Source: CACIAM-69d sp001698445 (GTDB taxonomy: Bacteria; Cyanobacteriota; Cyanobacteriia; CACIAM-69d). Taken from it: a stretch of 64,000 nt of DNA. Shown one piece after another: positions 25,989-34,949 of this stretch (its first letter is position 1; every line of letters begins with the position of its first letter). The notes beneath the pieces were generated by a model. The model had not been told where the DNA came from, searched no databases, and saw nothing but the letters and a program-made list of their open reading frames with translations. Made by a program: the position numbers and the translations under genes. The stretch is from positions 1-64,000 of the forward strand of contig NZ_JAZAQF010000057.1 of assembly GCF_043235035.1 (NCBI RefSeq). Reading direction: 5' to 3'.

Positions 25989-26031
25989 GGTTATGTTGAT
26001 CAAGTTGCCGATCGACTTAATCAACATAACC
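25989..26031 (-). other. Strong 17-bp hairpin after the adenylate cyclase gene
   Basis: GGTTATGTTGATCAAGT (25989-26005) pairs with ACTTAATCAACATAACC (26015-26031), one mismatch, 9-nt loop. It begins 23 nt beyond the cyclase stop on the minus strand. No T-run follows, so it could be a terminator of unusual form, a processing signal or an operator-like palindrome. Confidence 0.55.
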
Positions 26032-26053
26032 AATCACTATCACGAATCATTAT

Positions 26054-28129
26054 TTAGGGCATATGACCCAACAGGAAATAGGTATCCATATCGCCTTTCC
26101 CTTTGATGTGAACTAAGCCACGATGCTCAAATTGGTAAGAATTTTTGAGCAGGGCATAGGTGGCGGCTGAGGTTTGAATTCTCCCTGGAATGCCATGCGA
26201 TTCCATCCGCGAGGCAGTGTTGACCGTATCCCCCCAAAGGTCATAAATAAATTTCTTCAGGCCAATCACGCCGGCCACAACGGAGCCACTGTGAATCCCG
26301 ATGCGAATTTGAAAATCACGTTTTTGCCTGTCGTTAAACCGACCCATGACTAACTGCATATCCAGGGCCATATTCGCGATCGCCTGAGCATGGTCAGCAC
26401 GAGGGGTGGGCAAACCTGCTACCACCATGTAGGAATCGCCAATGGTTTTAATTTTCTCTAGGCCATGAATTTCCGTGAGCTGATCAAATTCCGAGAAAAT
26501 TTCATTCAATAATTCCACCAGCTCGATCGCACTCAAATTTGAAGCGATTTCCGTAAAACCAACAATATCCGCAAACAAGACGGTGACGGCAGCAAACTGT
26601 TCTGCAATCGTTCTGGCATTGCGCTTCAGACAATGGGCGATCGTTTCCGGCAGGATGTTCAACAGTAAGCGTTCAGATTTTTCTTGCTCTAGTAACAGGG
26701 CTTCTTCGGCCTTGCGACGTTCCACATATTGCCCCAACTGGCTGCCCAAACTTTCGCCCAGATTCAACAGATCAGGACTCACGAGTTGAGAGGCTTGTTT
26801 GAAAAATAGCAAAATTCCCAAAACTTGATCGCCGGTTTTAATCGGAAATCCAAACCCCGTTTTGAAGTTTAGGTTTTGAATTTCCAAAGTTCCCGCCGGA
26901 ACCGCTTGATTCGGGAGATCTTGTTGCCATTTAGCTTTCGTTGCTTGCCAAACCTGTGAGAGGAAGCTGCGATCTTCATTCAAGCGCAGGCAACGTACTG
27001 GCTTCCAATCATGGCTAATTTCCAACATGGGAGAAAGCCAGTGATCAATGCAATGAGCAGATGGATTTCCGCTGCCAACTTCCGTGCGATCGATTAACCA
27101 AAATTCTCCCAATTGCCAATCGAATTCTTGGCACAAGGCTCGAACCACTGCCGACAGGGCTTGGGTAGCAATATTCGATTCAGAAATAATTCGCGTAATT
27201 AAATGTTGAACCGATTGATATCGTTGGCGACGTTTTTCTTCCGTAACATCGCGCCCCACATACAGAAAATCTTGAACCGTTTCTGCACGCCCCAATTGTC
27301 CCGTTAGGGTGTTGGTGAGGCGCGATCGGGAAAAGGCAATAACCAAAATTGCGCCGGTCTTGGTTTGGCAAACCGCTTCCCCTTCCTCCGCCGCCAACAG
27401 ATGTCCTGACTCTGGAGCCGATGGGGCATCTCGGCGCGCCAAAATTGCCGACATGGGCTGACCAATTAACTCCTCAGCTTCGTAACCCAACAGGTGACGA
27501 GTGGCCGGGTTCACCATCCGAATTAGCCCCGCTTCTGAAACCAAAAGCAGCATTTCGCTCATCGCTGAAATAATTTGATCAATCTGTTGCTTGGTTTCTT
27601 CTAAATTCCGAATCAGCAGATGTTTTTCGTTGGTCGCTTGAACCAAGACTTGTTCCAAGCTCATGCGATCGGTTACATCTTCTAGGAAAAAAATTAAATA
27701 GTGTTCAGCAGTTGGGCTGGGGTGCGCCGTAATATGAATATCAAAATAGATTGGGGAGCCATTGGCGGTGACACGGCCAATGCCCTTGATGTTGAATTCT
27801 GCACGATCGCCCGCTGCCACCTCCACCAAAATTTCATCAATCCCAAAAAGTTCTGGGAACAGTTCATAAATCTCCAACCCCAGCAATTGCGCAGCCAGTT
27901 GCTCAGGGATAAGGCCTGGGGCAGTGGGTGCCAAGTGGCCTGGGGAGTGATCCACAGCCCCATCCGTCGGGGACTCGATCGGGGCGATCGCTCCCGCCTC
28001 CGCAGACTCCACCAACATCTCCAGCAATCCTGAATCGATCAGAGGGGCCACATTGCCCTGAACCGAAACCACCTGGAAGGCTTCGTTCACAACAATCAAT
28101 TGGATATGCTGAGGCAAGGATAATTTCAT
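26054..28129 (-). CDS. PAS-GAF class III adenylate cyclase
   Basis: The protein has about 691 residues. The N-terminal region (1-170) is PAS-like (IQLIVVNEAFQVVSVQG, then HYLIFFLEDVTDR). A coiled coil and a second PAS (about 190-300, LIRMVNPATRHLLGYEAEEL) follow, then a GAF-like unit (about 310-480) and the cyclase domain (about 500-685). Catalytic motifs are TVLFADIVGFTEIAS (metal Asp), KIKTIGDSYMVVAG (adenine-reading Lys, second metal Asp) and YDLWGDTVNTASRMES (second adenine-reading Asp, transition-state Asn and Arg). The Lys/Asp pair indicates ATP rather than GTP. It has no membrane segment. ATG 28129 is preferred over TTG 28138. It lies 114 nt behind a Ras-like GTPase gene on the same strand. 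Confidence 0.9.
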   Translation of the reverse strand: MKLSLPQHIQLIVVNEAFQVVSVQGNVAPLIDSGLLEMLVESAEAGAIAPIESPTDGAVDHSPGHLAPTAPGLIPEQLAAQLLGLEIYELFPELFGIDEILVEVAAGDRAEFNIKGIGRVTANGSPIYFDIHITAHPSPTAEHYLIFFLEDVTDRMSLEQVLVQATNEKHLLIRNLEETKQQIDQIISAMSEMLLLVSEAGLIRMVNPATRHLLGYEAEELIGQPMSAILARRDAPSAPESGHLLAAEEGEAVCQTKTGAILVIAFSRSRLTNTLTGQLGRAETVQDFLYVGRDVTEEKRRQRYQSVQHLITRIISESNIATQALSAVVRALCQEFDWQLGEFWLIDRTEVGSGNPSAHCIDHWLSPMLEISHDWKPVRCLRLNEDRSFLSQVWQATKAKWQQDLPNQAVPAGTLEIQNLNFKTGFGFPIKTGDQVLGILLFFKQASQLVSPDLLNLGESLGSQLGQYVERRKAEEALLLEQEKSERLLLNILPETIAHCLKRNARTIAEQFAAVTVLFADIVGFTEIASNLSAIELVELLNEIFSEFDQLTEIHGLEKIKTIGDSYMVVAGLPTPRADHAQAIANMALDMQLVMGRFNDRQKRDFQIRIGIHSGSVVAGVIGLKKFIYDLWGDTVNTASRMESHGIPGRIQTSAATYALLKNSYQFEHRGLVHIKGKGDMDTYFLLGHMP

Positions 28130-28203
28130 TCTGCTCAAGAGGCCGCAGCAACAGCAAAGTTGACTTTAAATTACCCACTTTGGATGCCAACTGTTGCATC
28201 CAT

Positions 28204-28230
28204 GAAGACTTTGAAGACTTTGAAGACTTT
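28204..28230. repeat. 9-nt tandem repeat x3
   Basis: Three perfect GAAGACTTT units between the GTPase stop and the cyclase start. Confidence 0.85.
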
Positions 28231-28243
28231 AGCTCTCCTTTGG

Positions 28244-28774
28244 TCACCCATTGAGTATCGATTGCGATAGCTCTAGGAACATCTTGTCAACATTATCACC
28301 CGTTTTGGCAGAAGTGGCATAGGTCGCCACCACCTGAGACTCATGGGCAAAGCTATGCAGTCCCATAACCTTAGTCAACATTGATGGTTCAATGAGATCT
28401 GCCTTATTAAAGGCAATCACGACGGATCCCTTAGGATTAACTTGCTGAAACATTTGTAGGTGACGGTCTAGGTTTTCTACCGTTTCCATACGGCTGCTGT
28501 CAGAAACAATAATGATTCCACTCGCACCACGGAGGTAGGACACATCGATCGGCTTGTAATCGGTGCGTCCTTCAATATCCCAAACCATTAATTGAAACTT
28601 GTCGCCTTCTGGTAACTTAAGGCTAGTGGAATCAATTAATTTCTTGGAGATTTTCACCCCAACGGTTGACAAATATTGGTCACTAAATTGACGATCAACA
28701 AACCTACGAATTAGACTAGTTTTGCCGACACTAAAATCGCCAACCAGACAAATTTTCTTAGAAACAGTCGCCAT
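28244..28774 (-). CDS. Ras/Rab-like small GTPase
   Basis: The protein has 176 residues, a single GTPase domain. P-loop GDFSVGKTSLIRRFV, switch I region ending YLSTVGVKI (effector Thr), G3 WDIEGRTDYKP where D-x-x-G is present but the Ras Gln is replaced by Arg, G4 FNKADL and G5 TSAKTG. Hydrolysis is expected to be slow without the Gln unless a partner helps. There is no C-terminal Cys for lipidation. Such single-domain Rab-like GTPases occur in filamentous bacteria beside signalling proteins. It is upstream of the adenylate cyclase gene in the same direction, so a functional link is plausible but inferred. The start is ATG 28774. Confidence 0.9.
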   Translation of the reverse strand: MATVSKKICLVGDFSVGKTSLIRRFVDRQFSDQYLSTVGVKISKKLIDSTSLKLPEGDKFQLMVWDIEGRTDYKPIDVSYLRGASGIIIVSDSSRMETVENLDRHLQMFQQVNPKGSVVIAFNKADLIEPSMLTKVMGLHSFAHESQVVATYATSAKTGDNVDKMFLELSQSILNG

Positions 28775-29678
28775 TTTGCCCCCAACACAAGTCTTAGCGA
28801 AGTCAAATTATACCTTGAAGGATTCCAGGAAAGATTCCAGAAAGGATTCCAGGCATCTTTTAGTTTTTAGCCTGTAGTTTTTGGCTTGTCGGGGCCGGTG
28901 CTCAGGTTTTGTCTGGCACTGTTGACGATCGGGTGGGGGCCTGCAAACGATGGCAGTTCCGATGCCTCAGAGGTTGGGGAGATGGCTGGCGATCGATCAA
29001 CTATGCGTCGATCATCTCTGCATCGTTGATCACAGGTTGGGGGATTCGCGGCAGCCATCATCAAACTTTCGTCATTTCAGCAGTGAACAATAATTTTATT
29101 ATTTTCAGAATAAGATTTTCTTAAAAGCACTTAATCTCTTCACAAGTGGTTACGATCATTCAATAGCAGTTTTCTGGCCATTTCAGATCTGTTCATCCAA
29201 GATTAGTTCCTCAGATTTCTTAGAATTCATTAGCAAAGGAAAGCTTGGTCTGAATTGGTGCAAATCAGATTTCCTGAATTTGACTTAAATTGGCTTTGGA
29301 TTCAATAATTAGGAGAGTGAACATTGCTCGTTAGCTAACTATTTCACGGTATTTACAATATGACTTGCCAATCGCTTTATATCTAGACTAGAGTTTCAGT
29401 TTTGAATATGATTTTCAAGCGTGAATTTAAAATATTGATTCGAAAAATTAGTTACTGAATTGATGATTAATTCATTAAAATATTCATTAAAATGTCAATT
29501 TAGAGTTTTTTGAACATTGATGATTTAATAATATTTGTTGAAATACCTGAAAAGTCAAAAACAGTCAGAATTTGCATATTAAAAGTTCGTATATTAACTG
29601 ACCTAGCAACAAAGGCAGGAGGCTCTAGTTCTTTGCTTCTACAACAATTGGTGCCTGGCGAGTGCTCCGAGATACTGT
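28775..29678. other. 900-nt gene-free region, AT-rich in its middle
   Basis: It carries a 12-nt tandem repeat x3 (28817-28852, type GAAGGATTCCAG) next to the GTPase gene. The part from about 29080 to 29640 is visibly AT-rich, without HIP1 sites and with degenerate AT motifs. A 90-codon open frame on the plus strand (29510-29782) overlaps tadA and has no recognisable features. The region may be a decayed insertion or a regulatory leader. Confidence 0.5.
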
Positions 29679-30269
29679 TCAGATATTCTCCGAAGGCTGG
29701 GTGTAGAATCGATCGGGACGCTTCTGTTGAAACCAGACTTGTAATTGTTGTTGACAGTCTTGGCCCAAGACACCTCCAATAACCGGCAATCGGTGATTAG
29801 AAGCGGCACTGGCGGGCAAATTGAGCACAGAACAAATGGCTCCTGCTTTGGGATCGATCGCCCCAAAAACAAGCAACCCAAGTCTAGCGTTAATAATTGC
29901 CCCCGCACACATGGGGCAAGGCTCCAGGGTGACGTAAAGAACGCAATCGTTCAGATGCCAATTTTGGCGCGATCGCCCGGCCCGTTGAAGCGCCAAAATT
30001 TCCGCATGACCCGTGGGATCGCCATCCCGTTGCTTGCGATTTTCCGCCTGCGCGATCGCCCGGCCTTGTCCATCCACCACGATCGCCCCCACGGGCACAT
30101 CCCCGGTGGCCCCGGCAGCAGCGGCCAATTGCAAGGCTTGACCCATCCAATGTTGATGTTGGGGGTGTTCCGGTTCCAGGAGCGCGCGATCGATTTGGCA
30201 GCTTTTGCGAGCAGCGTTTCCCGAGGTGATCAGTTGTGGTGTTTCCAGCCCCTGACTGATTCGCAACAT
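29679..30269 (-). CDS. tadA: tRNA-specific adenosine deaminase TadA
   Basis: A zinc deaminase of about 196 residues that converts A34 to inosine in tRNA-Arg(ACG), which is encoded at 8.8 kb. Motifs are GDVPVGAIVVDGQGRAIA, the catalytic GHAEILALQRA (His ligand and Glu), LYVTLEPCPMCAGAI (two Cys ligands) and ARLGLLVFGAIDPKAG. The N-terminus before HWMGQALQLAAAAGA is about 45 residues longer than in E. coli TadA. ATG 30269 is chosen; the frame is open to TTG 30302, and the internal Met of HWMGQ is a third option. It is third in a minus-strand run ubiB-ruvC-tadA. Confidence 0.88.
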   Translation of the reverse strand: MLRISQGLETPQLITSGNAARKSCQIDRALLEPEHPQHQHWMGQALQLAAAAGATGDVPVGAIVVDGQGRAIAQAENRKQRDGDPTGHAEILALQRAGRSRQNWHLNDCVLYVTLEPCPMCAGAIINARLGLLVFGAIDPKAGAICSVLNLPASAASNHRLPVIGGVLGQDCQQQLQVWFQQKRPDRFYTQPSENI

Positions 30270-30356
30270 CGCTCTCGCCCCGCAACTTCGCAACTCCAAC
30301 AACCTGCTACCAACTGGTTTCTAGCCAATTGACGCTACCCGTGAGCCGCTTGGCCC

Positions 30357-30935
30357 CTAGCCGCGATTGGCAGCCTCCGCCCCCCAAGCAGCGATCGCCA
30401 CGGCCAACGCATCGGCCGCATCGTCCGGCTTGGGCAAGGTGGTCAAATTCAGCTCCCGGGCCACGGCGGCTTGCACTTCGGGCTTCTTGGCGTTGCCGTA
30501 GCCAGTGAGTGCTTGCTTGATTTGAGCCGGTGTGAATTCTACCCAAGGAAGTTGCCGTTGAGCCAAAACCAGCAACACGACCCCACGGGCTTGGGCTACG
30601 GCGATCGTGTTGCCCATCCGATAAAAAAAGAGTTTTTCGATTGCCACCCGATCCGGCTCAATTTGGTCAATGACCGCGTGCAAATCGTCGTGGAGGGTCA
30701 CCAACCGATCGCCAATGGGCTGGCCGGCAGGGGTGGCAATGATGCCAAAGTCGATTAATTCGATCGCTACCGGGTCGATCGCTACCGGGTCGATCGCCAC
30801 CGGATCGCTCGATCGCCAACCCAACGAACCATCACCCCCAAAAACCGGATCCCCAACGGCGGGAACACTAATTGCCCCAAATCCTAAAATGGCTAGCCCC
30901 GGATCAAGACCCAGAATCCGTTCCCGATCGGCCAT
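30357..30935 (-). CDS. ruvC: Crossover junction endodeoxyribonuclease RuvC
   Basis: The RuvC resolvase, 192 residues, cuts Holliday junctions with RuvAB. Catalytic acidic residues lie in ILGLDPGLAILGFG (Asp), DRVAIEKLFFYRMG (Glu), and KPDDAADALAVAIA (two Asp). Conserved VVLLVLAQRQLPWVEFTPAQ and LTGYGNAKKPEVQ are present. After the first strand there is an insertion of about 30 residues containing DPVAI three times in a row, the translation of a 15-nt DNA tandem repeat. The start ATG 30935 is only 2 nt after the stop of the ABC1 kinase gene, so translational coupling is likely. Confidence 0.94.
   Translation of the reverse strand: MADRERILGLDPGLAILGFGAISVPAVGDPVFGGDGSLGWRSSDPVAIDPVAIDPVAIELIDFGIIATPAGQPIGDRLVTLHDDLHAVIDQIEPDRVAIEKLFFYRMGNTIAVAQARGVVLLVLAQRQLPWVEFTPAQIKQALTGYGNAKKPEVQAAVARELNLTTLPKPDDAADALAVAIAAWGAEAANRG
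30761..30805. repeat. 15-nt tandem repeat x3 inside ruvC
   Basis: Units at 30761-30775, 30776-30790 and 30791-30805, type CGATCGCTACCGGGT. In frame they give the DPVAI repeats in RuvC. The unit contains the HIP1 core CGATCG. Confidence 0.9.
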
Positions 30936-30937
30936 AG

Positions 30938-32653
30938 CTACTCCATGAACTGATCGAGCCGCTTGCGCACCGACAGCCGCACCACCGCCCGCACCAGCAA
31001 CACCACCGCCACTCCCGACCCCGCAAACACAAAGGCCGCCCAGTGAGCCAAGGGCCCCGTCACCAAAACCGCCCCGCTAATTAACAAACAGCCCGCCAAG
31101 CAGGTGTACATCAAACATTCGATCGACAGGTTCAATCGCTTCAGGGCCCGATCGGTTTCCGTCGATCGCACCCGCAGCTCCAGCTCACCCCGTTCAATTC
31201 GTTGCTCCAGCCGCTGAATTGCCAGCACCGTTGGATTCGGCTTGCTCAGTTGCGCTTGCACCGTATCCAGGGCCAACTTAGCCAAGCCCAGCCATTTTTG
31301 GGTTTTGTTGGCCCCTGGCCCTTCCGCGAGCGATCGATTGGGATCAATGCCCGCAAACTGCTTCACAAAGGGTTTGGCCAGCGCAATCAGGTTATATTCC
31401 GGATCCAGTCGCCGCGCAATGCCATCCAGCGTTGTAATCGACTTCAAAATGTAAGTCATTTGGGCCGGCAGTCGGAACGGTTGTTGCTCAAACAAAGTGG
31501 CAATTTCCCGGCGCATTTCCGTGAATGCATTCACATCCACCGGCCGCTCCGCAAACCGTTCCAGGGTAAATTGCAGTAGTTTCCGCACCGGTCGCATATC
31601 CGAAACCGGCTCAATTAATCCCATGGAAATTAGGGATTCCAACACCGATTCACTATCTTTTTTCAGAACCGCAAACAGGGTTTGCAGCATCTGTTCTTTG
31701 GCCAGGGATTTCACTTCCACAAACATGCCAAAGTCATAGAAAATCAGCGATCCATCTTGGGTCACTGCCAGGTTTCCCGGATGGGGATCCGCCTGAAAGA
31801 AACCATCTTGCAAAAGCTGTTTTAAGTAGCAACAAACACCCAACTGATTCAGCTTTTTGGTGTCAATGCCGCAGGACACCAGCGCTTCGCAGTCATCCAC
31901 CTTAATTCCCGGTAGATATTCCATCACCAACACGCGGGAAGTGGTGTAGGGCCAATGGATTTTGGGAACTCGGACGTTTTGAAATTCCTGAAAGTTTTGT
32001 CGAAAGTGATCGGCGTTGTGGGCCTCGTGAACGTAGTCAATTTCTTGATAGAGAATCCGAAAAAATTCTTGATAGATGGACTCCAAATCGTATTGCTGAG
32101 TCCAAGGAAAGAGCAGCTCGCTCCAGTGAATTAAACGCCGCAGAACTTTGAAATCCAGATCAAACAGCGGCTCCAGACCCGGGCGCTGAACTTTGACCAC
32201 GACCCGATCGCCCCCGGGCAACACGGCCCGGTGAACTTGCCCCAAACTGGCCGCCGCGATCGGCTCCGGTTCAAATTCCGCAAAGAGTTCTTGAACAGAT
32301 TGGCCCAGCTCCGCTTCGATCGTGGCGATCGCCAGATCCGTGCTGAAGGGCGGCACGGCATCCTGCAATCGGCTGAGGGCGGTGATATATTCCCCCGGCA
32401 ACAGATCGGGGCGGGTGGACAGGGCCTGTCCCACTTTGATGAACGCGGGCCCCAAGTTCACCAGGGTTTGGGCTAGCCACTGGGCCCGGCGACTGCGTTG
32501 CTCACTGCTGTTTTGTTTGCGAACACGATCCCACCACAGGGCCGAGACAAATCGCCCGATTGCGATCGTCACGTCCTTCTGCCGTTCCCAACTGGAATAT
32601 CGGGGTTTTTGCCAACGGGGGGCTAGGGGCTGGGGCTTGGCTTTAACCAGCAT
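30938..32653 (-). CDS. ABC1/UbiB-family atypical kinase
   Basis: The protein has about 571 residues. UbiB-family proteins (ABC1K in plastids) act in prenylquinone metabolism and thylakoid lipid homeostasis. Diagnostic motifs are PAFIKVGQALSTRPDLLP (KxGQ), AAASLGQVHRA (Ala-rich nucleotide loop), VVVKVQRPG (invariant Lys), FFQADPHPGN and LIFYDFGMF (DFG). Two C-terminal membrane helices (about 510-560; CLMYTCLAGCLLISGAVLV and AFVFAGSGVAVVLLVRAVV) match the family. ATG 32653 (MLVKAKPQPLAPRWQ) is preferred; the upstream open frame lacks family sequence. Several paralogues usually exist per cyanobacterial genome, so I give no number. Confidence 0.9.
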   Translation of the reverse strand: MLVKAKPQPLAPRWQKPRYSSWERQKDVTIAIGRFVSALWWDRVRKQNSSEQRSRRAQWLAQTLVNLGPAFIKVGQALSTRPDLLPGEYITALSRLQDAVPPFSTDLAIATIEAELGQSVQELFAEFEPEPIAAASLGQVHRAVLPGGDRVVVKVQRPGLEPLFDLDFKVLRRLIHWSELLFPWTQQYDLESIYQEFFRILYQEIDYVHEAHNADHFRQNFQEFQNVRVPKIHWPYTTSRVLVMEYLPGIKVDDCEALVSCGIDTKKLNQLGVCCYLKQLLQDGFFQADPHPGNLAVTQDGSLIFYDFGMFVEVKSLAKEQMLQTLFAVLKKDSESVLESLISMGLIEPVSDMRPVRKLLQFTLERFAERPVDVNAFTEMRREIATLFEQQPFRLPAQMTYILKSITTLDGIARRLDPEYNLIALAKPFVKQFAGIDPNRSLAEGPGANKTQKWLGLAKLALDTVQAQLSKPNPTVLAIQRLEQRIERGELELRVRSTETDRALKRLNLSIECLMYTCLAGCLLISGAVLVTGPLAHWAAFVFAGSGVAVVLLVRAVVRLSVRKRLDQFME

Positions 32654-33405
32654 TCGAGCGATCGAGCAAAGTAGCAGTCTCAGTGTAGGGGATTTTGGCG
32701 AAGCCAGTCTCAGCCAACTAATTCCAGCCAATTAATTCCAGCAAGCCCTAATCCAAGCAAGCCCTAATCCAAGCAAACCCTAATCCAAGCCCTAATCTCA
32801 GTTCATGCACTAACGCAATAGCTTGCGGGTCACGGCTGGAGGAATTGGGGCGATCGGGGCGATCGGGGCGATCGGGGCATTAGCTCCCGATCGATCCCTA
32901 AAGTTTTGGGGCGATCGGCCGATCTTACGGTTACGACAGAGCCAGAATCAGTCTGATACCGCTCAATTAACTCAATTAACTGACGGAAGTCCCACCGAGT
33001 CTCATTTCAGACCCCAATTGGCTGCCCAAGCCGTAATGGTTGATGCAGCAGAACAGATCACCCAAGGTCAACAATGGCCAGCTTCAGTGTTCAGACCTCG
33101 GAGCTGAGGTTTTGAGAGTTCCGACTTTTGAGGTTTAAGTTTGGGATTCAAGTGCTCAGGCCTTGATCTGCCCAAGTCCAAACCCCAAAGCTCGCTGCCA
33201 TCAAAGCACCCGAGCCACCTAGAAGCATCACAGCAGGTTCACGGGATCTCACGCGCAAAACCCGCGCAAACGACCCATGAAGACTTATTCTGATTCTGGC
33301 AATTGACCGCTGGATGGGGCGATCGCACTTGGCCACCCGATCGCGGGGCACAATGCCCATCCCAACGGCCCGCATCGAGTTCGCTTTTGGATTTGGAGAA
33401 AACGC
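32654..33405. other. 750-nt divergent region with two repeat arrays
   Basis: A 16-nt repeat (32741, 32757, 32773 plus a partial copy to 32797; type GCAAGCCCTAATCCAA) and a 9-nt repeat CGATCGGGG x3 (32851-32877) are present. On the minus strand at 33148-33258 there is a 36-codon frame with a hydrophobic stretch, treated as a candidate only. The last 150 nt should hold the eno promoter. Confidence 0.55.
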
Positions 33406-34701
33406 ATGGAAATGACCGACACGGGGATCGTCGAAATTCACGCGCGAGAAATTTTGGATTCGCGGGGTCGTCCCACCGTCGAAGCCGAAGTCACCCTCGA
33501 ATCGGGGGTAACCGGCCTGGCTCAGGTTCCCAGCGGCGCATCCACCGGTACTTTTGAAGCACACGAACTGCGGGATGACGACCCCGGCCGCTATGGTGGC
33601 AAGGGCGTGCTGCAAGCCGTTGAAAATATTGAAGAGCAAATTTCGCCGGAACTCTACGGCATGGATGCGCTTGATCAAGCCAGCATTGACCTGGCCATGA
33701 TTGAGCTGGATGGCACGCCCAACAAGTCCAAAATCGGTGCGAATGCCATTTTGGCCGTGTCGTTGGCCACGGCGAAGGCCGCCGCCGCCACCGCCGGGTT
33801 GCCCCTCTATCGCTACCTGGGCGGCCCCTTGTCGAACGTGTTGCCTGTGCCTCTGATGAACGTGATTAACGGCGGGGCCCACGCGGACAACAATGTGGAC
33901 ATCCAAGAGTTCATGATTGTGCCCCACGGGGCCAGCAGCTTTGCGGAGGCCCTGCGTTGGGGGGCGGAAGTGTTTGCAGCCCTGAGCAAGGTGTTGAAGG
34001 ATAAGAACCTACTGACGGGTGTGGGCGATGAGGGCGGCTTTGCGCCGAACTTGGGTTCCAACCAAGAGGCGCTCGATTTGCTGATTGCGGCGATCGAGAA
34101 GGCTGGCTACAAACCGGGCGAGCAAGTGGCGCTGGCGCTGGATGTGGCTTCCACGGAGTTATATAAAGATGGGAGCTATGCCTTTGACGGCGCAACCCAC
34201 AGCCCGGCGGAAACGATCGCCTATTTGGACAAGTTGGCGAGCCAGTACCCGATCGTGTCGATCGAGGACGGCCTGAGCGAAGACGATTGGGACAACTGGG
34301 CGGCGATGAATGCCAGCCTGGGCAGCCGCACCCAACTGGTGGGCGACGATCTGTTTGTGACCAATCCGACGCGCTTGCAAAAGGGAATTGAGCTGAAGGC
34401 GGCCAATGCCATTTTGATTAAGCTGAACCAAATCGGGACGCTGACGGAAACCCTGGAGGCGATCGACCTGGCCACCCGCAGCGGCCTGCGCTCGGTGATT
34501 AGCCACCGTTCCGGCGAAACGGAAGACACGACGATCGCCGATTTGGCCGTGGCCACGCGCGCCGGTCAAATCAAAACCGGTTCTCTCTGTCGGAGCGAAC
34601 GGGTGGCGAAATATAACCGCCTGCTGCGAATTGAGGATCAACTGGGCGATCAGGCGGTTTATGCCGGGGCGATCGGCTTGGGCCCGAAGTTCTCCAGCTA
34701 G
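33406..34701 (+). CDS. eno: Enolase
   Basis: The glycolytic enzyme for 2-phosphoglycerate to phosphoenolpyruvate, 431 residues. Visible: EIHAREILDSRGRPTVEAEV at the start, VPSGASTGTFEAHELRD, LPVPLMNVINGGAHADNNVD, the catalytic GVGDEGGFAPNL (Glu), metal Asp residues in VALALDVASTE, YPIVSIEDGLSEDDW and LVGDDLFVTN, catalytic Lys in AILIKLNQIGTLTET and VISHRSGETEDT. The start is ATG 33406. It is monocistronic; a tRNA-like remnant and the R-M gene follow. Confidence 0.98.
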   Translation: MEMTDTGIVEIHAREILDSRGRPTVEAEVTLESGVTGLAQVPSGASTGTFEAHELRDDDPGRYGGKGVLQAVENIEEQISPELYGMDALDQASIDLAMIELDGTPNKSKIGANAILAVSLATAKAAAATAGLPLYRYLGGPLSNVLPVPLMNVINGGAHADNNVDIQEFMIVPHGASSFAEALRWGAEVFAALSKVLKDKNLLTGVGDEGGFAPNLGSNQEALDLLIAAIEKAGYKPGEQVALALDVASTELYKDGSYAFDGATHSPAETIAYLDKLASQYPIVSIEDGLSEDDWDNWAAMNASLGSRTQLVGDDLFVTNPTRLQKGIELKAANAILIKLNQIGTLTETLEAIDLATRSGLRSVISHRSGETEDTTIADLAVATRAGQIKTGSLCRSERVAKYNRLLRIEDQLGDQAVYAGAIGLGPKFSS

Positions 34702-34718
34702 GCCTCTCCTGAAAACTG

Positions 34719-34753
34719 GCGCAGCCTGGCCGAGTGGTTCAGGCTGCTCAACC
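34719..34753 (+). pseudogene. tRNA-like 5' remnant (acceptor strand and D arm only)
   Basis: GCGCAGC-CT-GGCCGAGTGGTTCAGGC resembles the 5' acceptor strand, positions 8-9 and D arm of a class II tRNA (Ser type: TGGCCGAGTGGTTnAAGGC). After that the sequence no longer folds: no anticodon stem, and no GTTCGA T arm before the next gene. Its position between eno and an acquired-looking R-M gene suggests a tRNA fragment left or brought by integration. A chance match cannot be excluded. Confidence 0.35.
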
Positions 34754-34949
34754 GTTGTTATCCTGCTTGGGCTACTGGCAAGGATCGTAAATCAACATCA
34801 GTGAGTAGATTTCAAGATTTTTGAGGTATTTTTGACCCTCAAGAAACAGTTTCTTCTTAAAAAATTATCTGCACTTTTCAATTTAGTGCCAACCAAGTCC
34901 CCTGCTGACACCTTTCTAGAAACATTTAAAAGTAAAGAGGTTATGTATC

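Noticed and set aside
29510..29782. 90-codon plus-strand frame in the AT-rich gap
   Set aside because: TTG start, overlaps the tadA 3' end, no recognisable features or ribosome binding site.
33148..33927. 259-codon minus-strand frame overlapping eno
   Set aside because: Most of it is antisense to enolase. Only the last 36 codons lie outside eno and are discussed separately.
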